Positions 11,471 through 24,097 of a stretch of 64,000 nucleotides of DNA are shown piece by piece. Position 1 is the stretch's first letter. The number at the start of each line of letters is the position of its first letter. Both the position numbers and the translations under genes were made by a program. Source of the DNA: Bimuria novae-zelandiae CBS 107.79 (taxonomy: Eukaryota; Ascomycota; Dothideomycetes; Pleosporales; Didymosphaeriaceae); contig ML976685.1 in NCBI GenBank assembly GCA_010015655.1, forward strand, positions 621,942 through 685,941. The letters run 5' to 3'. The notes under the pieces are model-generated. The model was not told the DNA's origin. It saw only the letters and a list, made by a program, of their open reading frames with translations, and did not search any database.

Positions 11471-12761
11471 CAAAAGGGAAGTGGAACAACGGAGACTGGT
11501 GATCGACCGCAGCTGTCCTTTCCTGAAAACCCTGGAAGCCTTCTGTAACCCCATATCGAGTGTAGGTTGGTAACGGTGTGGGAGCACGAAGAGTCCCTGC
11601 TGGTCCTTTGTAAATATTCTTGGTATTGTATGGTCACGGGCGAAGTAGCCGCTCTCGTGCCCTTACACTACAACAGGCCCCGTCTGTCGACGATCACCCT
11701 GAAGATTCCAGCCGAAGGAGCGGGTACCAAGGAAGCCACTATAAAGCTCATTAGTAGAAGAGTTTGCAATTAAGCGCGCTAGACTCACAGTGATGGTGTG
11801 TGTACCCGGCTTCGCAAGGTGATGGTCGTAAGAGCCGCCAGAATGAGTGCGCCCACCGGCATCGACCGTTGACATTCCGCTCGCTCTCCAGAATCCTTAA
11901 CAAGCACGCCACGCCCGATGCGCGAGCGTGAGCTCCGGAGAGCGCTCGACTACCCAACCAGCTGCTACACACAATAAGCCTCTGCCGTTCATAACCCGCA
12001 CGCACAACTTACGCAACTGAGAAGATAGGACCCCGCCACCATTGTCTCGACAGCAGCATCGGCGGGCCTGCTGTGGGCGAGGTGGGGTGGAGAAGAGAAG
12101 GTGGGCGGGCGCAGTGGGCGAAACATAGACAAGGCGGGCGCGCCAAGACGATGCTAGCGGGTCATGTTTGTTGAAGGTTTGGGAAGGAGCGGACGGCGGG
12201 ATGAGTCACGGATGTTTGGGAAGCAATTGGAGGCATCTGAGAAGACTATTCAAACAAGTTATGTGTGCCTTCGAGCGCAAGCGCTTCTCTGGCGGTGTTC
12301 GTGAGGGCATGAGAAGACTACCTAGGGTATTAAAGAGGTGGATGCGAATATTGGAAGGCGTTGGACGCGTGGGGTAGTTGTGAGGGTGGAGGAGCGTACG
12401 GTATGCTCGTCCGGGTCGATGTTGAGCAGGGCCGATTCGTAGTGGGCAGCCCATTGTGATTACCTTTGCATGCAGCCTATGGTCAAGCCCGAACGATTGC
12501 ACCACGAGATGTTTCGAAAGAACATACGATTCCTACAGACCACCTATGAAAAAAAGGTCAACAAGGAAAGTCGAGCACCTGGCATCTGAGTAGTACCACT
12601 CCCTAACACGAACAAACTGCAAAGAAGCCCCTTTGGATATGTTGTTACACATGGATTCATACATTCATTAAGCCATTATGAACTAGGCGGCTAGACCCGG
12701 AAATCTCCTACCATCTGAACCTAGTTCCTAACATTTCCCCTCACCGCATCGTCACCACCAT
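11471..12761. other. Intergenic, no gene seen
   Basis: Continues the gene-poor region. The first 250 bp may be a further, very diverged extension of the tandem array. No protein domain was recognised. Confidence 0.4.
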
Positions 12762-13360
12762 GTGTCCCAGCTAAGCCTACAGTCTCAGGCCTCAATTCAG
12801 ACGTACGCGCCCACACGAGGAGCGCTGAGATGGACTGGTGGCGCGCCCGCTCACCCAAGTTATCTAAATGGTACATGCAGTGGGACCTCACTTACCGCCC
12901 CACAAAACAGCCAAAGGAGCTTACCCTCCAACGTCCAACGCTTGCTAAGCTCCTGTCCATGCGCACCCGCCACGGACACTACGCCTGGTACCATAAGAAA
13001 TTCAGGCATGAAGACGCCGTCACGAAATGCCCCTGCGGCGCAGACCTAGCGCCTGACCACATCGTACACTGCCCACGATCAGTTCGAAAGTTCGGTTACT
13101 GGCCAAAGCGGCCAGCGTGCCCCCCCAACACCACCAGGGAAGGCGTGGAATACCTGAAGGCACTAGAGCCAAATGATTTCCAACTTCTACTCGAGCTCAC
13201 AAAAGATTAAGCTGCTCCTACTCTACTCTTATTATTAGACTACATGTATAATAGATAAACCCAGACACCTCAGCCTATAGGCAAGAAGACAAGGATTTAG
13301 CCCCCGCACGGAGGGGGGCGGACTCTCACGAGCCGCTGCAAGAGACGGCAATAGCTTTAT
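12762..13360 (+). mobile_element. 3' remnant of a non-LTR (Tad1-like) retrotransposon
   Basis: The frame ending at the TAA of 13208-13210 encodes the typical C-terminal end of fungal LINE polyproteins. A region with TRHGHYAWYHKKFRHEDAV is followed by a cysteine/histidine knuckle, KCPCGADLAPDHIVHCP (C-x-C-x8-H-x3-C). The reverse transcriptase, endonuclease and most of the RNase H are missing; the segment around 12770-12830 could be the last piece of an RNase H region. The 150 bp after the stop are GC-rich and may be the element's 3' untranslated end. It is a 5'-truncated, inactive copy. Confidence 0.55.
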
Positions 13361-13441
13361 AGCAAGAAACGCCTTCACTACTTTGGCTGGCCCCAAAGCA
13401 GCTGCTCGGCGCGTCCCCATGCCCCATGGGAGGCTTGAACT

Positions 13442-13973
13442 TTACGTTCCTGGACGATAATTAATACTACTACTACTACTACCACCATGTGTCTTCGCAG
13501 ACGTCTCGTCATTGACCTCAGGCGCACCAACACCGCCGTGGGCAAAGTCGCCAGCCTTGTACAGCCTGTAAATCCGTTATTATCTTCTCTCAAGCTCGCA
13601 CTCTACGCATTTCGGAGACAAAGATACGGCGTAGAAAAGGTATCGGCCAACATACTGTCCCGTCTTCGGATTCACATCCCCGCCCTCCTCCAACGGAATA
13701 TCGCGGTTATTCCCTGCCCCCGAAGCTGCGGAACCGTACGTGACTTGTGCGCCCGGGAACTTGCGCTCTACGCCAGCGTCGACGCCGGACTCGTGTGCTG
13801 TATCCTGTTAGCTTGTATCCATAGCATTCGCCTCCCCCAAAAGGATTGTGAAGGCAGGTAGAAGACAAACCCGACAGCGACTCCGCGTGTCCCTTCTTTG
13901 CCGCGTCCGAGTTGAGGTCGCGCTCAGCCTGCTCAGCGATCTTGTTAAGATCGGCGTTCTTGTATTCGGACAT
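13442..13973 (-). CDS. Small conserved hydrophilic protein, function unknown
   Basis: Three exons (13973-13871, 13797-13656, 13565-13442) with introns of 73 and 90 bp give 122 residues in agreeing phases. The protein starts MSEYKNADLNKIAEQAERDL and continues with a Gly/Asn-rich middle that includes QVTYGSAASGAGNN and GDVNPKTGQLYKAGDF. I recall uncharacterised Pezizomycotina proteins of this size and layout, but cannot name a function. It is soluble, without signal peptide or membrane segment. The last exon ends in a run of five serines encoded by an AGT trinucleotide tract (about 13466-13483), a place prone to length change. It lies directly beside the retroelement remnant. Confidence 0.8.
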
Positions 13974-14755
13974 GTTGTAGTTCAAGGTCGTATTGTAAGT
14001 TTCTGGAATGGAAAGTTCGAGATTGGAAGAGGGGTATTTAGTCGTCGAAAGGTATTGTGTAGTGCAGCGGGGTTGGAGCTTTTGTATGCTTGCGTGCTGA
14101 TGTGCAGCTTCGACGTTGGGGCTAGAGTTCTATGATGTCGAAACAGTGGACCCTGATGTTTGACGTCACGTCGACCTCATCTTTCCTCCTCCCTCCTCCT
14201 CCCCACCATGCATAATATGTTCAATCACGATCAGCAGGAGTAGAGATGGTGTATTGTATTAAGTTTGGATCGTTGTAAATTCGCATTCGCATATCGCGAT
14301 CGCGTGCTCGTTTGGTATAGCTGGCGTGGGAACGGCCTTTCATTCGACGACAAAGGCGCGCGAGCTTACCACTCGGAGCGCGATCAAAGCAGACTCTTCC
14401 GACAGATATCACTGACACGGGAACGCACATCAACAACAAACATTCCATGGCAGATGAGGATACCGAATGCTTTCATTAACCCCCGACACCGTCGCCCAAC
14501 CTTACACTCCGTCATACGACGACCACTGCTTCCACTTCTCCCCATTCCTCAAACACATTTTACGCACCTCCAAGAAACGCCAATGCTAAAAACCAAAAGT
14601 TCAATATGCACCATTACCACGCAGCCGGTATCTAACAATTCAAATGCACTTTCGCTTCATCGTGGCTGCTGCCACATTCATCATACGCAGCAATGAAAAC
14701 CACGTTTCCTACGCCCAAAAACTCCTTTTCGTGACTGTTTCACGGGAGACGGTCC
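13974..14755. other. Intergenic between two leftward genes
   Basis: Upstream region of the small hydrophilic protein and 3' flank of the 1729-residue protein. An AGGGG (STRE-like) element near 14030 lies about 60 bp before the ATG of the small protein, but this motif is short and common. Confidence 0.4.
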
Positions 14756-17700
14756 CTAGAAGATCTCCGAGTCAAGGCTGCTCCTATAGCTCTCCAGGCT
14801 CTCTATGTCCGCTACTGAACGTTAGCATGGTGCGTATCCGAAATACAAGGGTGGTTGTATACCTTCGACAGGCTTCCTCCTGATGACAGTGTCGGAATGT
14901 TGCAGCTCAGTCTGTCCATTGACACGCTGCTGGCCGCTAGGGCTTCTGCTACCCATAGGACGAGGACCCGTAATCTTGCGCTGTGGGCTTGTGACGTTTA
15001 GGTTCTGTTTGCTCGGACGAGGAGAGGGGGTAGGGGTATACTGATAACTGTTAACCAAATGCTCGAGGTCTTGGGAAATGTCATTCAGATCCCTAACCTA
15101 GTCTGGTGTACTTACGCGGTGGCCCGTGTCCGTCTCGAGCGAGTAGCGCACCTCCTGGATGGGCGCCAAAGGTGTCAGGGTTCCCTGCCCCCCGTATTCA
15201 TTGGGCGAGCTATACATCTGCCTCGTTTGTCCATGGCCCGCGAGAGGCTGCTGGGGCGGGATCAAAGGTCCATCATCCAGGATCTTGGGCGGCCGAGGCG
15301 GGGCTTGTTGCTCGGATGCCGAGTGCTGGCTGTAGCCACCTTCAGATGAAATCGGCGAGAGGTTGCCCGCGTTGTAACTAGCACCACCGCCAGACATGCG
15401 GTTACGCGCTAGAGAAGGGTTGCTACCCCACTGATCGTAGTCCGGGGAAGAGACTGGGTCAAAGATCCTGGCTTGCTGGTCAAGGTGACCAGTGTGACGA
15501 CCCGTAGGGCCATGTTTGGGCTGAGGATGTTGCAGATTAAGCGAATTCCTATGAGCCTGATACTTGGGGTCTTCCATGGTGTATTGCTCATCACCGTCCT
15601 CCGGGATAAGTGGGGAGGCAGATCGAATGGAATCTCGTCCGTCCCTTTGCAGGGACGTTGTAGACAGAATCCGGTCATCCTCCTGCACTTCGTACTGCGC
15701 ATCGCCATAGGGTATATTGACCTGAGATCCAGATCGCGATGCGCTTGAATAGGGTCGCCTTTCGCCCGACCCACTATTGCGAGGCAGGCTCTCGGAGTCA
15801 CGGTTCGTCGAAGCCGTTGTCTTTGACCACCTTGAGATCTTCGGGATGCCAAAGATAGACGATGAATTCGATTTGTGCTTGCGCTTCGGCGTGTTCTCTT
15901 GGCTTTGGGATTCGCGGAATGGCTTCGAGGATTGCGGCGGGGTGTCGTGGGAGAGACTGTTGTTGCGACGAGCCTCTTGGGTTGGCGTAGTCATACGCTC
16001 TGTATTCTCGTACTGTCGCTCGGCTTCGTCATATTCCTCGTCGTCCTCTTCTTGAACGGTACTTATCCGTTGAGTCTGAGGAACATCGTACCCGGAGTGC
16101 AAATCCTGGATACGACGTGACGACGATGGATTGGAGAGGTAGCCGGATTGGTTTGGTGAAGAGGCTGTGTTCGCCCGACCTTCAGGCTCATACCCTGACT
16201 CAGCTGCACCGGGATCACCAGCTCTCATGTGTTCGTAGGATGTCATACTATTCGTCCGTTGTTGATCAAGAGTCAGCTGGTGCACCTGCTTCAAGCCTTC
16301 AACCTCTCCAAGGAGCTGGATGAGCATGCTCTCAATATTCTTGATATCCTTGTCACCCTTTGATCCTAATCCTTTGAGTGCTCGCTTGAAGACATTCTTC
16401 TTCTTCGTCTCGTAGTCTAGGTCATCAGTGGAAGATCGAGGGGCACGTGGGGAGCCCACGGGCTGTGGACGAGGACCACCCAGGATGCGTTGTTCGGCCA
16501 AATCCACCCGCTTGTCAGTGTTGTTCATAACCATTGCATCTTGAACCCGGATGAATTGTTTAAGCTCCTCAAAAGTGTTGCGCATCTCCGCTGCACTCCG
16601 CACTAAGGTAACGAGGATCTCTGTATCACGAGCGTTCCGTTGTGCGTCACGCACGGTCAGGTGGTCCATCAAAGCCACAATATCCTTAGACTCAATGCGG
16701 TCCAGTCCCCGCCCGGTCGCTGAATCATAGAGTGGCGAAGCCATTCCATGGGAATTGCCGCTCAAGTGACGGGCATGCTTGCTCTCAGCTGCGCTGAGGG
16801 GGTCTCTGCCCTCCATAGGGGACTCGTCATAGTCGTCAAACCCTTCATCCAGAGTCTTTGAGTGATTGCGTAGATCTGGAGTGATGGCCCCAGGCTGGTG
16901 GGCTGACTGATAGCCTTCGTCTTTCCAAAGGGCCGGGGTTCGTGAAGGTGTGCGCTCGCGGGAGTACGAGGGCTGGGCGTGCAGCTGCTGGTGATCGAAG
17001 TGCTGGCCATAATCATCACTGATCACACTCTCCCTTTGCTGATCGTAGATTGCGGGGCTTGAATTGCGCGAGTGGGTTGCTGCTGCCGCAGCGAGACCAG
17101 CAGCGGCACCGACAGCGGCTGACTTCCCTTGCGAACGCGATGGTGTTCGTTGCTCACGTTCTTCTTGTCTGGTCAGGAGCTCTTCGGTACGGTCATCGTA
17201 ATGGTCATCATACTGATCGCCGCCAATGGGACCTTTGATGATGGATGGATTTGTGATAACTTCGGACTCATCGTCGACGCCGTATCCAAACTCAGGCTCC
17301 ACGTGTCCCGTTGGTAAAGCGCTATGGTTCATTTTTGGTTCGTCCCGAAGCGACATCGAGAGACTGTGCCGTGGCGAGCTTCCTGTTCCGGACTTTGCGG
17401 CCAGTGTTTGCGCTTGTCCACGAATTGCGTTCCATCTTTCACGGCTGGGATGTTCATGCAGCTCGGTCTCTTCTTCTTCTTCTTCAAAATGCTGGTATTC
17501 TGGTGCCAGACTTACATGCGACAACCGGCTTTTTTTGACGGGGCTTGCGGTGGATGAATGAACACTGATGGTTGAAGGCTCAATTAGAGACGCCACTGCC
17601 GACTCCACTGCAATAGGCGTATGCACATATTCAGGATTTGAGCCAACCTTGCGGATGTCTTGGCTCAACGAAAGTCGTTTTTCCTCTCGTTCAGCATACT

Positions 17701-20068
17701 GTTCTTCAGCGCTTTCCTCGGTGTAGTTGGTCATACGTCGTGAGTCAGGACCAGGTGACTCGATTAAGCTCGCCTCGTATTCCCGTCGGTACATTTCATT
17801 TTGCTCGTGATTCTTTTCGAAGAATTCGTCAACGTCGCGGGGAGTATCCGGCTCACCCAAGATCTCCTTGGGACGCTCCAGACTGACACCCTGGGGACGT
17901 TTGCGAGTTCGTGCAGCTTTAGTGCTTGGAGAAGACTCGAAAGACTGGATAGAGAGATTAGAAGGCTGCCTTCCAGATTTCCGTCCGACCGAAGACATTG
18001 AGGCACCGCTATGTACCGAGCGTAACGGTCGTGGAGAGCCAGTCTCTTGAACCTCCTCGCGGTAACTGGCCTCGCTCTGAATCGGGCTCAGGCCCCTCGG
18101 AGGAGTCGCTTCCGCAATCTCATATTGGGGGCTCTGTGGCGCGGCATTTTCGATTGCGCGCACCTTAGCTGCCGCTGCCGCTTCCCGGGCAGCCGTTGAG
18201 GTCTCTATCGAGCGAGAGAAATAGCTCCGGTCACTTTTTGCACTCACGTTACCCTGAGAGTGGTTGCTGTGGGCTGTCCCAAGACCCCGCTGAGACGCGT
18301 TAGGGGTGCGTGAAGGAGTGCGCGGTGAAGGCGAAGCAAAGCCTCGCGCTACTTCACGAATGGGGGTATCCGTATGTCTTGATGAGCTCGACTCCGGACG
18401 TTCGCGGGTCTCAGTCTCTGCCGATAAGATGGACTCACGGGTCAGTTCCGATCCTTGTAGCTCGCTTTGTAGAATGGGTAATGGCGGCACGGAAGATTCC
18501 TGGTACGGAGTTTCGAAAACCTCATCTTCGACACTCTCGGAAATGCTCGCGGTTCTACTCCGGCTTTTCGAATGACGTTTTCGTCGTTCCTTGCGTTCTG
18601 CTCGCTCCTCCTCGCGCGAGGTGTGGCTTTTCAGAGCTGCAGCGGTGAGACCAGAGGCTGCAAGTCCAGCCAATGCAGCGTCGCGGGTAGAATGGCGACT
18701 ACTATCCCTGCTCTTCTTATGGCGGACCTTCTCTTCGGTGGTCTCAGCATAGCTGCGCTCAGATGCCGAACCGCGGCTTGACCGTCGGTGGCGGCTCGAG
18801 CCTCCAGAAAGAATAGTACCAGGGTCGTGCTCGTCCCGGTTGAGCACGACCTGTGGCTTACTCCCGTGAATGTGTGGCGCACTGGAGGACTTGGACACAC
18901 GTCGGCGAGAGCTGTCGCGAGATTTGGTCGATTCTACAGTCTCGTAAGTGCTATCACGGGACATGGTCTCAAATTTTTGGGCGTTCTTCTGAGTGCGCTG
19001 CTCTTCCTTCAAAGCAGTCAGCTCGGGCAGAATGAGACGCTTGATCGCATCTTCAACAGTCGCAAGTAGTTTTGGATTGTTGATTGACGAAGTGCCGGAT
19101 ACTCCTGAGCGCATGGATTGAGTGTCGCCGGAGCGACGATGAACATTGGAGGACAAGAGACTAGACTCAGTCCCGCTAATGCCACTCATCTCCTCCTCGC
19201 GTCGTGTCTTGCTCGTCTTGCGATGCGACTTGCGGCTTAGGGTGAGTTCTTCCCTGCTGCTTCTCTTTTCTTTGGATCTAGAAGAGGTGACGTTCTCTGC
19301 GGGCTTCTGCTGCAACTTCTCCATGACACGGGCAGTGATCCGTTCCTTGCTTAAGCTTCTGCTACGTTGTCGAGTGGGTGCCTTTAGTGTGTCGGAGACC
19401 TCCTTGGATTCTAAGACTTCTTCACGCTCCAGACTGCGACTACGCCGGCGGCCGGGAGGTTTGATAACGGGCTCGCCTTCCAGCATGCTGTCTGGGGGCA
19501 TAGATGAGATGTCTGAAGCCATTGGAACAAATCGCCCACCGTTACTGGAAAGATCGCTGGCGTTTTGGAGGACCTCGATCTCTACTGGGGGCACAGAGGA
19601 GACGTTGGAGCCGTCCGAGTAGGAGACGTCGGTGTTGTGGTAGATGAGCTCGTCGCGCGGTTTGCTGCCCAACGAAACGCGCCGGGTATACAGCGGCTTT
19701 CGTGTGTTGCGAGTGGTCTGAGTGATCTGCAGATGGTCGTTCGCGGTCGATGACTTGTTCTTGCGGGACGACGGCGTGACTCGTACACGGACGCTGGGGC
19801 GCGTGTGAACCTTGCCCTCTACCTTGCCGCCTTCGAAGTACTCTATGAGCAGCGAGGTCTGCGACGGGTACTTTTTATGCAAGCCGCCTTCGCGCTTGAT
19901 GGTATTGATAGTGACGGGGGTGCCGTCCTCGGGTATGGAATAAGAGGTTTTGTCGGTGCGCGTCGAGACGTTGGTGTCCACGTCGTCGCGGAGACTGGGG
20001 TCGTCGGAGCTGAGAGTCGAGGGTTCAGTAGGTGCCGGGAGGGGTGGTCGTTTAGTGTCCACGCCCAT
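14756..20068 (-). CDS. 1729-residue disordered Ser/Arg/Glu-rich protein, function unknown
   Basis: A first exon of 4953 bp (20068-15116) is followed by two small exons (15040-14863, 14814-14756) across introns of 75 and 48 bp; phases agree. The only compact conserved-looking part is N-terminal (about residues 57-135). It contains REGGLHKKYPSQTSLLIEYF, then RPSVRVRVTP and a KPLYTRRVSLG motif. The rest is low-complexity Ser/Arg/Glu sequence with many SRS/RRS motifs, Ala-rich helices near 470 and 980, a possible helix around 1120-1170, and a Pro-rich tail. Large Pezizomycotina proteins with such an N-terminus exist; some very long disordered fungal proteins tether Woronin bodies or sit at septal pores. 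I mention that only as a possibility. Confidence 0.85.
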
Positions 20069-21624
20069 CGTGAAGCACGGCGGGTCCTAGAAGCGGGCGG
20101 CGTGGTCGGGCGACATGGGGGATTGATAGTAGCGAGCCGTGACGATGCCGTGGTGAGAAGAGTGTGCCGTCTGCCTGTGTTGTACCTACTACAATACTCA
20201 AAGGGTTGGCGTTTCCTGTTGCGACGCCGCTAGCTAGCGACACACAATGATAGCGAATGTGAGGCGGGCGATTAGCACATGGCCGCCCGAGGAGTCGAAG
20301 TGCCGGACGTTGTTGGGACGTCGGTCTTTGCGCCGAGAGGTCGCGCGTCGAGCTGGCTGCTTCGGTCAGTGGGAGTGTCTGAGCGATGACAAGCCGAGTC
20401 GCTGAAAGTCGCGCCAGGCGCAGCCCACGACGAGGTAGCAGCGATGGGAGCTGTCAGACGTACCTGCGCCAGGTACCGCACCAGGCACAAATTCGGGCGC
20501 TTCGCACAATACCGCGCGCGCACTTTGTTGTGAGGGAGGCGCTCAGCTGCTGCTGCAGGTGAGCTGGGCAGACGAGCTGGGCAGTGGAGAGCACGCCGTT
20601 CGGGTCAAGGTCGAGAAGCAACCCTGTCACCGCAAGCCCGTAGGAGGTGCGCTACTGTATGAATAGCGCCTGCAACCAATTGTCCCCCCTCGGCCAGGCG
20701 CTAGGCTACCGAAGACACGAAACGTCACAAAAGAAAAGGTGATGGTAATGCGCTTGTTATGTCGTTGTTCTTGTTCAATACGAAGACTCCTGTGTGAAAA
20801 GGCGTCTGCGACCACGATCCCTCTGCGTTCCAGCCACCTTTTTCGACGCTGTGCCACGCAGTAGTCTCCATGCCCCCTCGTGGCCTCCTCCTCATGCATG
20901 GCCTCCGAATTCCAGACAGGCTATAGGACATCCAGGCCAAGTCCCGCCCGCAGTCAGCCGCCAGCGGCGCGCCGCCGCATCTTGAAAAGGGCGTGGCTGG
21001 TGACGACCATTCGTTAGCCCAATTCCCAGTGATAGTACCTTTGCACCATCACTCAACAATCACGTCCAATTGTGCTTCAGGTCGACTGTGTGTCCTTTCA
21101 AAGTTTCTCACCGCTACTCCATTGCAATGCCCGATCCCCACCCAACGTCATGTCTGTGATTTGTTTTAGCTGCGGTAACCGTGCTTCATTGCTCCGGAAA
21201 CACGCACGGCCTCGATCCGCTGCCCATGTCGTTCCCCCGCCCTCCCCACTGATTGGCCGTCAGATTCAAGACTTGCCAGCGCATCATCCTGTCAAGCACC
21301 TATTCTCGTCCCTGAGCGTTCGCATCGCGCAGCTTGCCGCGACTCGCATATCCGTGTTATCGAATGACTTTGCTTCCATACTGTTCGCTTACGACTTTTC
21401 ACAAAGGAAAGAAAGGACCAGCCAGCTTTGCGACCATGTGGTGTGAAGACGTTTGACTGGGTACCGTCCGAAGGCTAGACATTTCTTCACCGGTCCGGTA
21501 CGACAGTGACAGGTCATTAGACCGTCCAGATGTTTGGTTGGTATTGGTACTGCAATTGTTGGGAACTACATTCGATTTTCCTTCAGCACCAAAAGACGCC
21601 GACAAATGCTAAAGAAATGCTAAA
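20069..21624. other. Upstream region of the 1729-residue protein gene
   Basis: 1556 bp between the start of the large protein gene and the stop of HAS1, both leftward. No coding frame, repeat or RNA gene was recognised; it presumably holds promoter and 5' leader. Confidence 0.45.
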
Positions 21625-23544
21625 TTAGGCACGTCTAGGCTTCATCGGTCTCCTGCCCTGCTTTGGCTGACTCCCGTACGCCCTTCTGCCTTCGATCTTT
21701 TTGTCTCTGGCTAGACTCGCACCCATTGTGATATCCACACGTGGAGGCGTTGAGAAACCAAAGCTCTTGGCCACCTTTACTAGGTCGAGCTTGTGCACAT
21801 CGAACACGGAGCGGAGGGAATGGCTTGCGTATGAATGAAGGTACGCTGTTATATGTTAGCTCCTGTCCGCGCAATAGACGAGAGGAGGTTGTTACCTTTG
21901 TACCCTTCCTTTGCGGATTTGTTGAGATAGTAGTTCTTGCCAATCAGTGCCTCGAGTTGTGACTGGATATTGAGTATTTTGTTTGCTGGAAGCTGTGGGC
22001 AAGTTAGTGTATGGTCTAGATGCCAGTAGGGCGTTGCCTACCTCGAACTCAACCAGTGGCACGCGTGCTTCCTTAAGCAGCTTCAAAAATCCCACCTCAC
22101 TTGGGAGCAGGAACATCAGTGATCGACCCTTGCCGTTGGATCCTCGTGCTGTTCGGCCAACGCGATGAATGTAGTCGCGGGGATCATCTGGTGGATCGAA
22201 CTGAATTACCCAATCAACCTCGGGAATGTCTAGTCCTCTCGCTGCAACGTCCGTGCAAATAAGTGTCCCACTTTGGGCGTTGCAGAACTCGAAGAAGCGA
22301 TTTGTACGGGCTTGCTGCTTCAGCTTGCCATGCAGGTCGAGCACGGGTAGGTCGATGTAGTTGAGCAGCTCGGCGTAGTATTTTACCGCGTTGCAAGAAG
22401 AGAAAAAGACAATGATCTTTTTCTTTTGATGGCGCTTGAGGAAAGAGAACAGCAGTCGAAACCTCGTGTCGCTGTCACAAATAACGTATCCTTGTTCCAA
22501 GCCCTCGACGGTACTGTGTTCCTTGCGGTAGTCGACGTTTATGTAAAGCGGACCTGGTTTGAGGGATATACGCGCCAAATCCTCAACCTTGGTAGTCTGT
22601 GTGGCCGAAAAAAGCATCGTTTGACGGTCCTTGGGTAGGCACTTGATGATGGACCTCATCTCGTCCTCAAACCCGACTTCAAGTATACGATCCGCTTCGT
22701 CGATGATCAAACTCTTGAGATTCTTGAACACGAAGCCTTCTGTGCCGCGCAAATGATCGAGCAGTCGCCCAGGTGTGGCTATCATCAAGTTGACACCCTT
22801 GACCAATTTGGCAGCCTCCGCGCTGCGGTTAGCGCCGCCCATGAAGATGCCATAGGTCTGCGAATGCTTCTCCATCAGCTCCCTAGCTACGCCAAAGATC
22901 TGGAGAGCGAGCTCGCGGGTCGGAGCAACGACGATGGCACCTGTTCCGTTCCGTGGCTTGAACTTCATGGCACTAAGCATCTCAATCACAGGGATCAAGA
23001 ATGCCAGCGTCTTTCCAGAACCGGTCTTGGCTGCACCGAGCACGTCTTTGCCGGCCAGCAGAGGTGGTATAGCACGCCGTTGGATCTCCGTCATGTTCTC
23101 AAAACCCATGCCTTGTATAGCCTGTATTGTCCGTTCGCTCAGTTTCAAATCGTTGAACTTGATAGGATCTTCGACGGTGGGCATCGAGGTGCCGGAGGGC
23201 AGGTCTGTGTTAGAGGCGCCCATTTCAGCGTCGTCGGCTTCATCATCGCTGGACTGCTGATCCGCCTGCTCTTCTACTTCAGGACCCTTTGCCTCGGCAG
23301 CGGTCTTCTTCAGCTCCGCATTGAGCTCCTCCTCATTTTCTTGTTCACTGTTGTCGCTTGTGATCTCTGCGGCCTCGGCGACACCAACATCCTCCGGCTC
23401 AGGCGTGTGCTCCTTCTTCGCCTTCTTGCGGGGCTTTTCTCCGGCCGCGCCGTTGCTGGTGGGCTCTGCGACAGTCGGTTCTTCGCGGCTCTTGCTCTTA
23501 TGCTTGCGCTTGCGCTTCTTCGTCTCAATTTCCTGGGCGGTCAT
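21625..23544 (-). CDS. HAS1: DEAD-box ATP-dependent RNA helicase HAS1
   Basis: Three exons (23544-22042, 21992-21896, 21845-21625) give 606 residues. After a Lys-rich acidic N-terminus of about 130 residues come the helicase motifs in order: Q motif with upstream Phe, motif [41 protein letters not shown], and in domain 2 [11 protein letters not shown] and HRVGRTARG. The C-terminal [19 protein letters not shown] segment is characteristic of HAS1 rather than other DEAD-box proteins. HAS1 acts in the nucleolus in 60S and 40S ribosome biogenesis, helping release snoRNAs from pre-rRNA. The ORF is single-exon through the helicase core, with both introns near the 3' end. It is divergent from the epimerase-like gene. 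Confidence 0.95.
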
Positions 23545-24097
23545 GGCGGCAGTATTGGGGCGGGGTTGTAATATTGCGACGTGCGAAAGTTCGTAAACGT
23601 CGCGCCAAAAAAAGTTTCGTCGGCGTTCTGTCGAGGGTCTCCGATTGCAGAGTAGCCGAGTATGGCTCTAGCGTCTTGGCACACGTGCACTCACCCCCCG
23701 GCCGTTGGGAACCACACATCTTTCCTCCTATGAGTATGACATCGGCAAGGCGGCACTTCAGTTGTAACATCATATTGGTTGTATTCTAATTCTAGTCAAG
23801 ATTAGCCCTTTTGGGTACTAGGGGTTGATTACAAATCTACATACTTCTTCCGAGGAACTGCGGAAGATCCACTTCACTGAGCACTTATGTATGTCTGAAT
23901 GTCTGCGGGGCGGATTACCAATCGTCCCTTCGCGCAACACCAAGGAATATTTTCCCAGATGATCGAATGATATCAATCTAATGCGCCTATATAAGCTGCC
24001 GACGCATCTAGCACATGTCCAATCGTCTGTGAAAAGCCCAAAGAGATCAACTCTTTTAGATATTGCTCACATTGAAGACGAACACTAACATCACAAA
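23545..24097. promoter_or_regulatory. Divergent promoter region HAS1 / epimerase-like gene
   Basis: 553 bp shared upstream region. A TATATAAG at 23988-23995 serves the rightward gene; nothing comparable is visible on the HAS1 side. Confidence 0.5.
23988..23995 (+). promoter_or_regulatory. TATA box of the epimerase-like gene
   Basis: TATATAAG, 110 bp upstream of the ATG at 24098. Confidence 0.5.

Noticed and set aside
22753..23571. 272-codon + strand frame
   Set aside because: Antisense shadow of the HAS1 helicase core.
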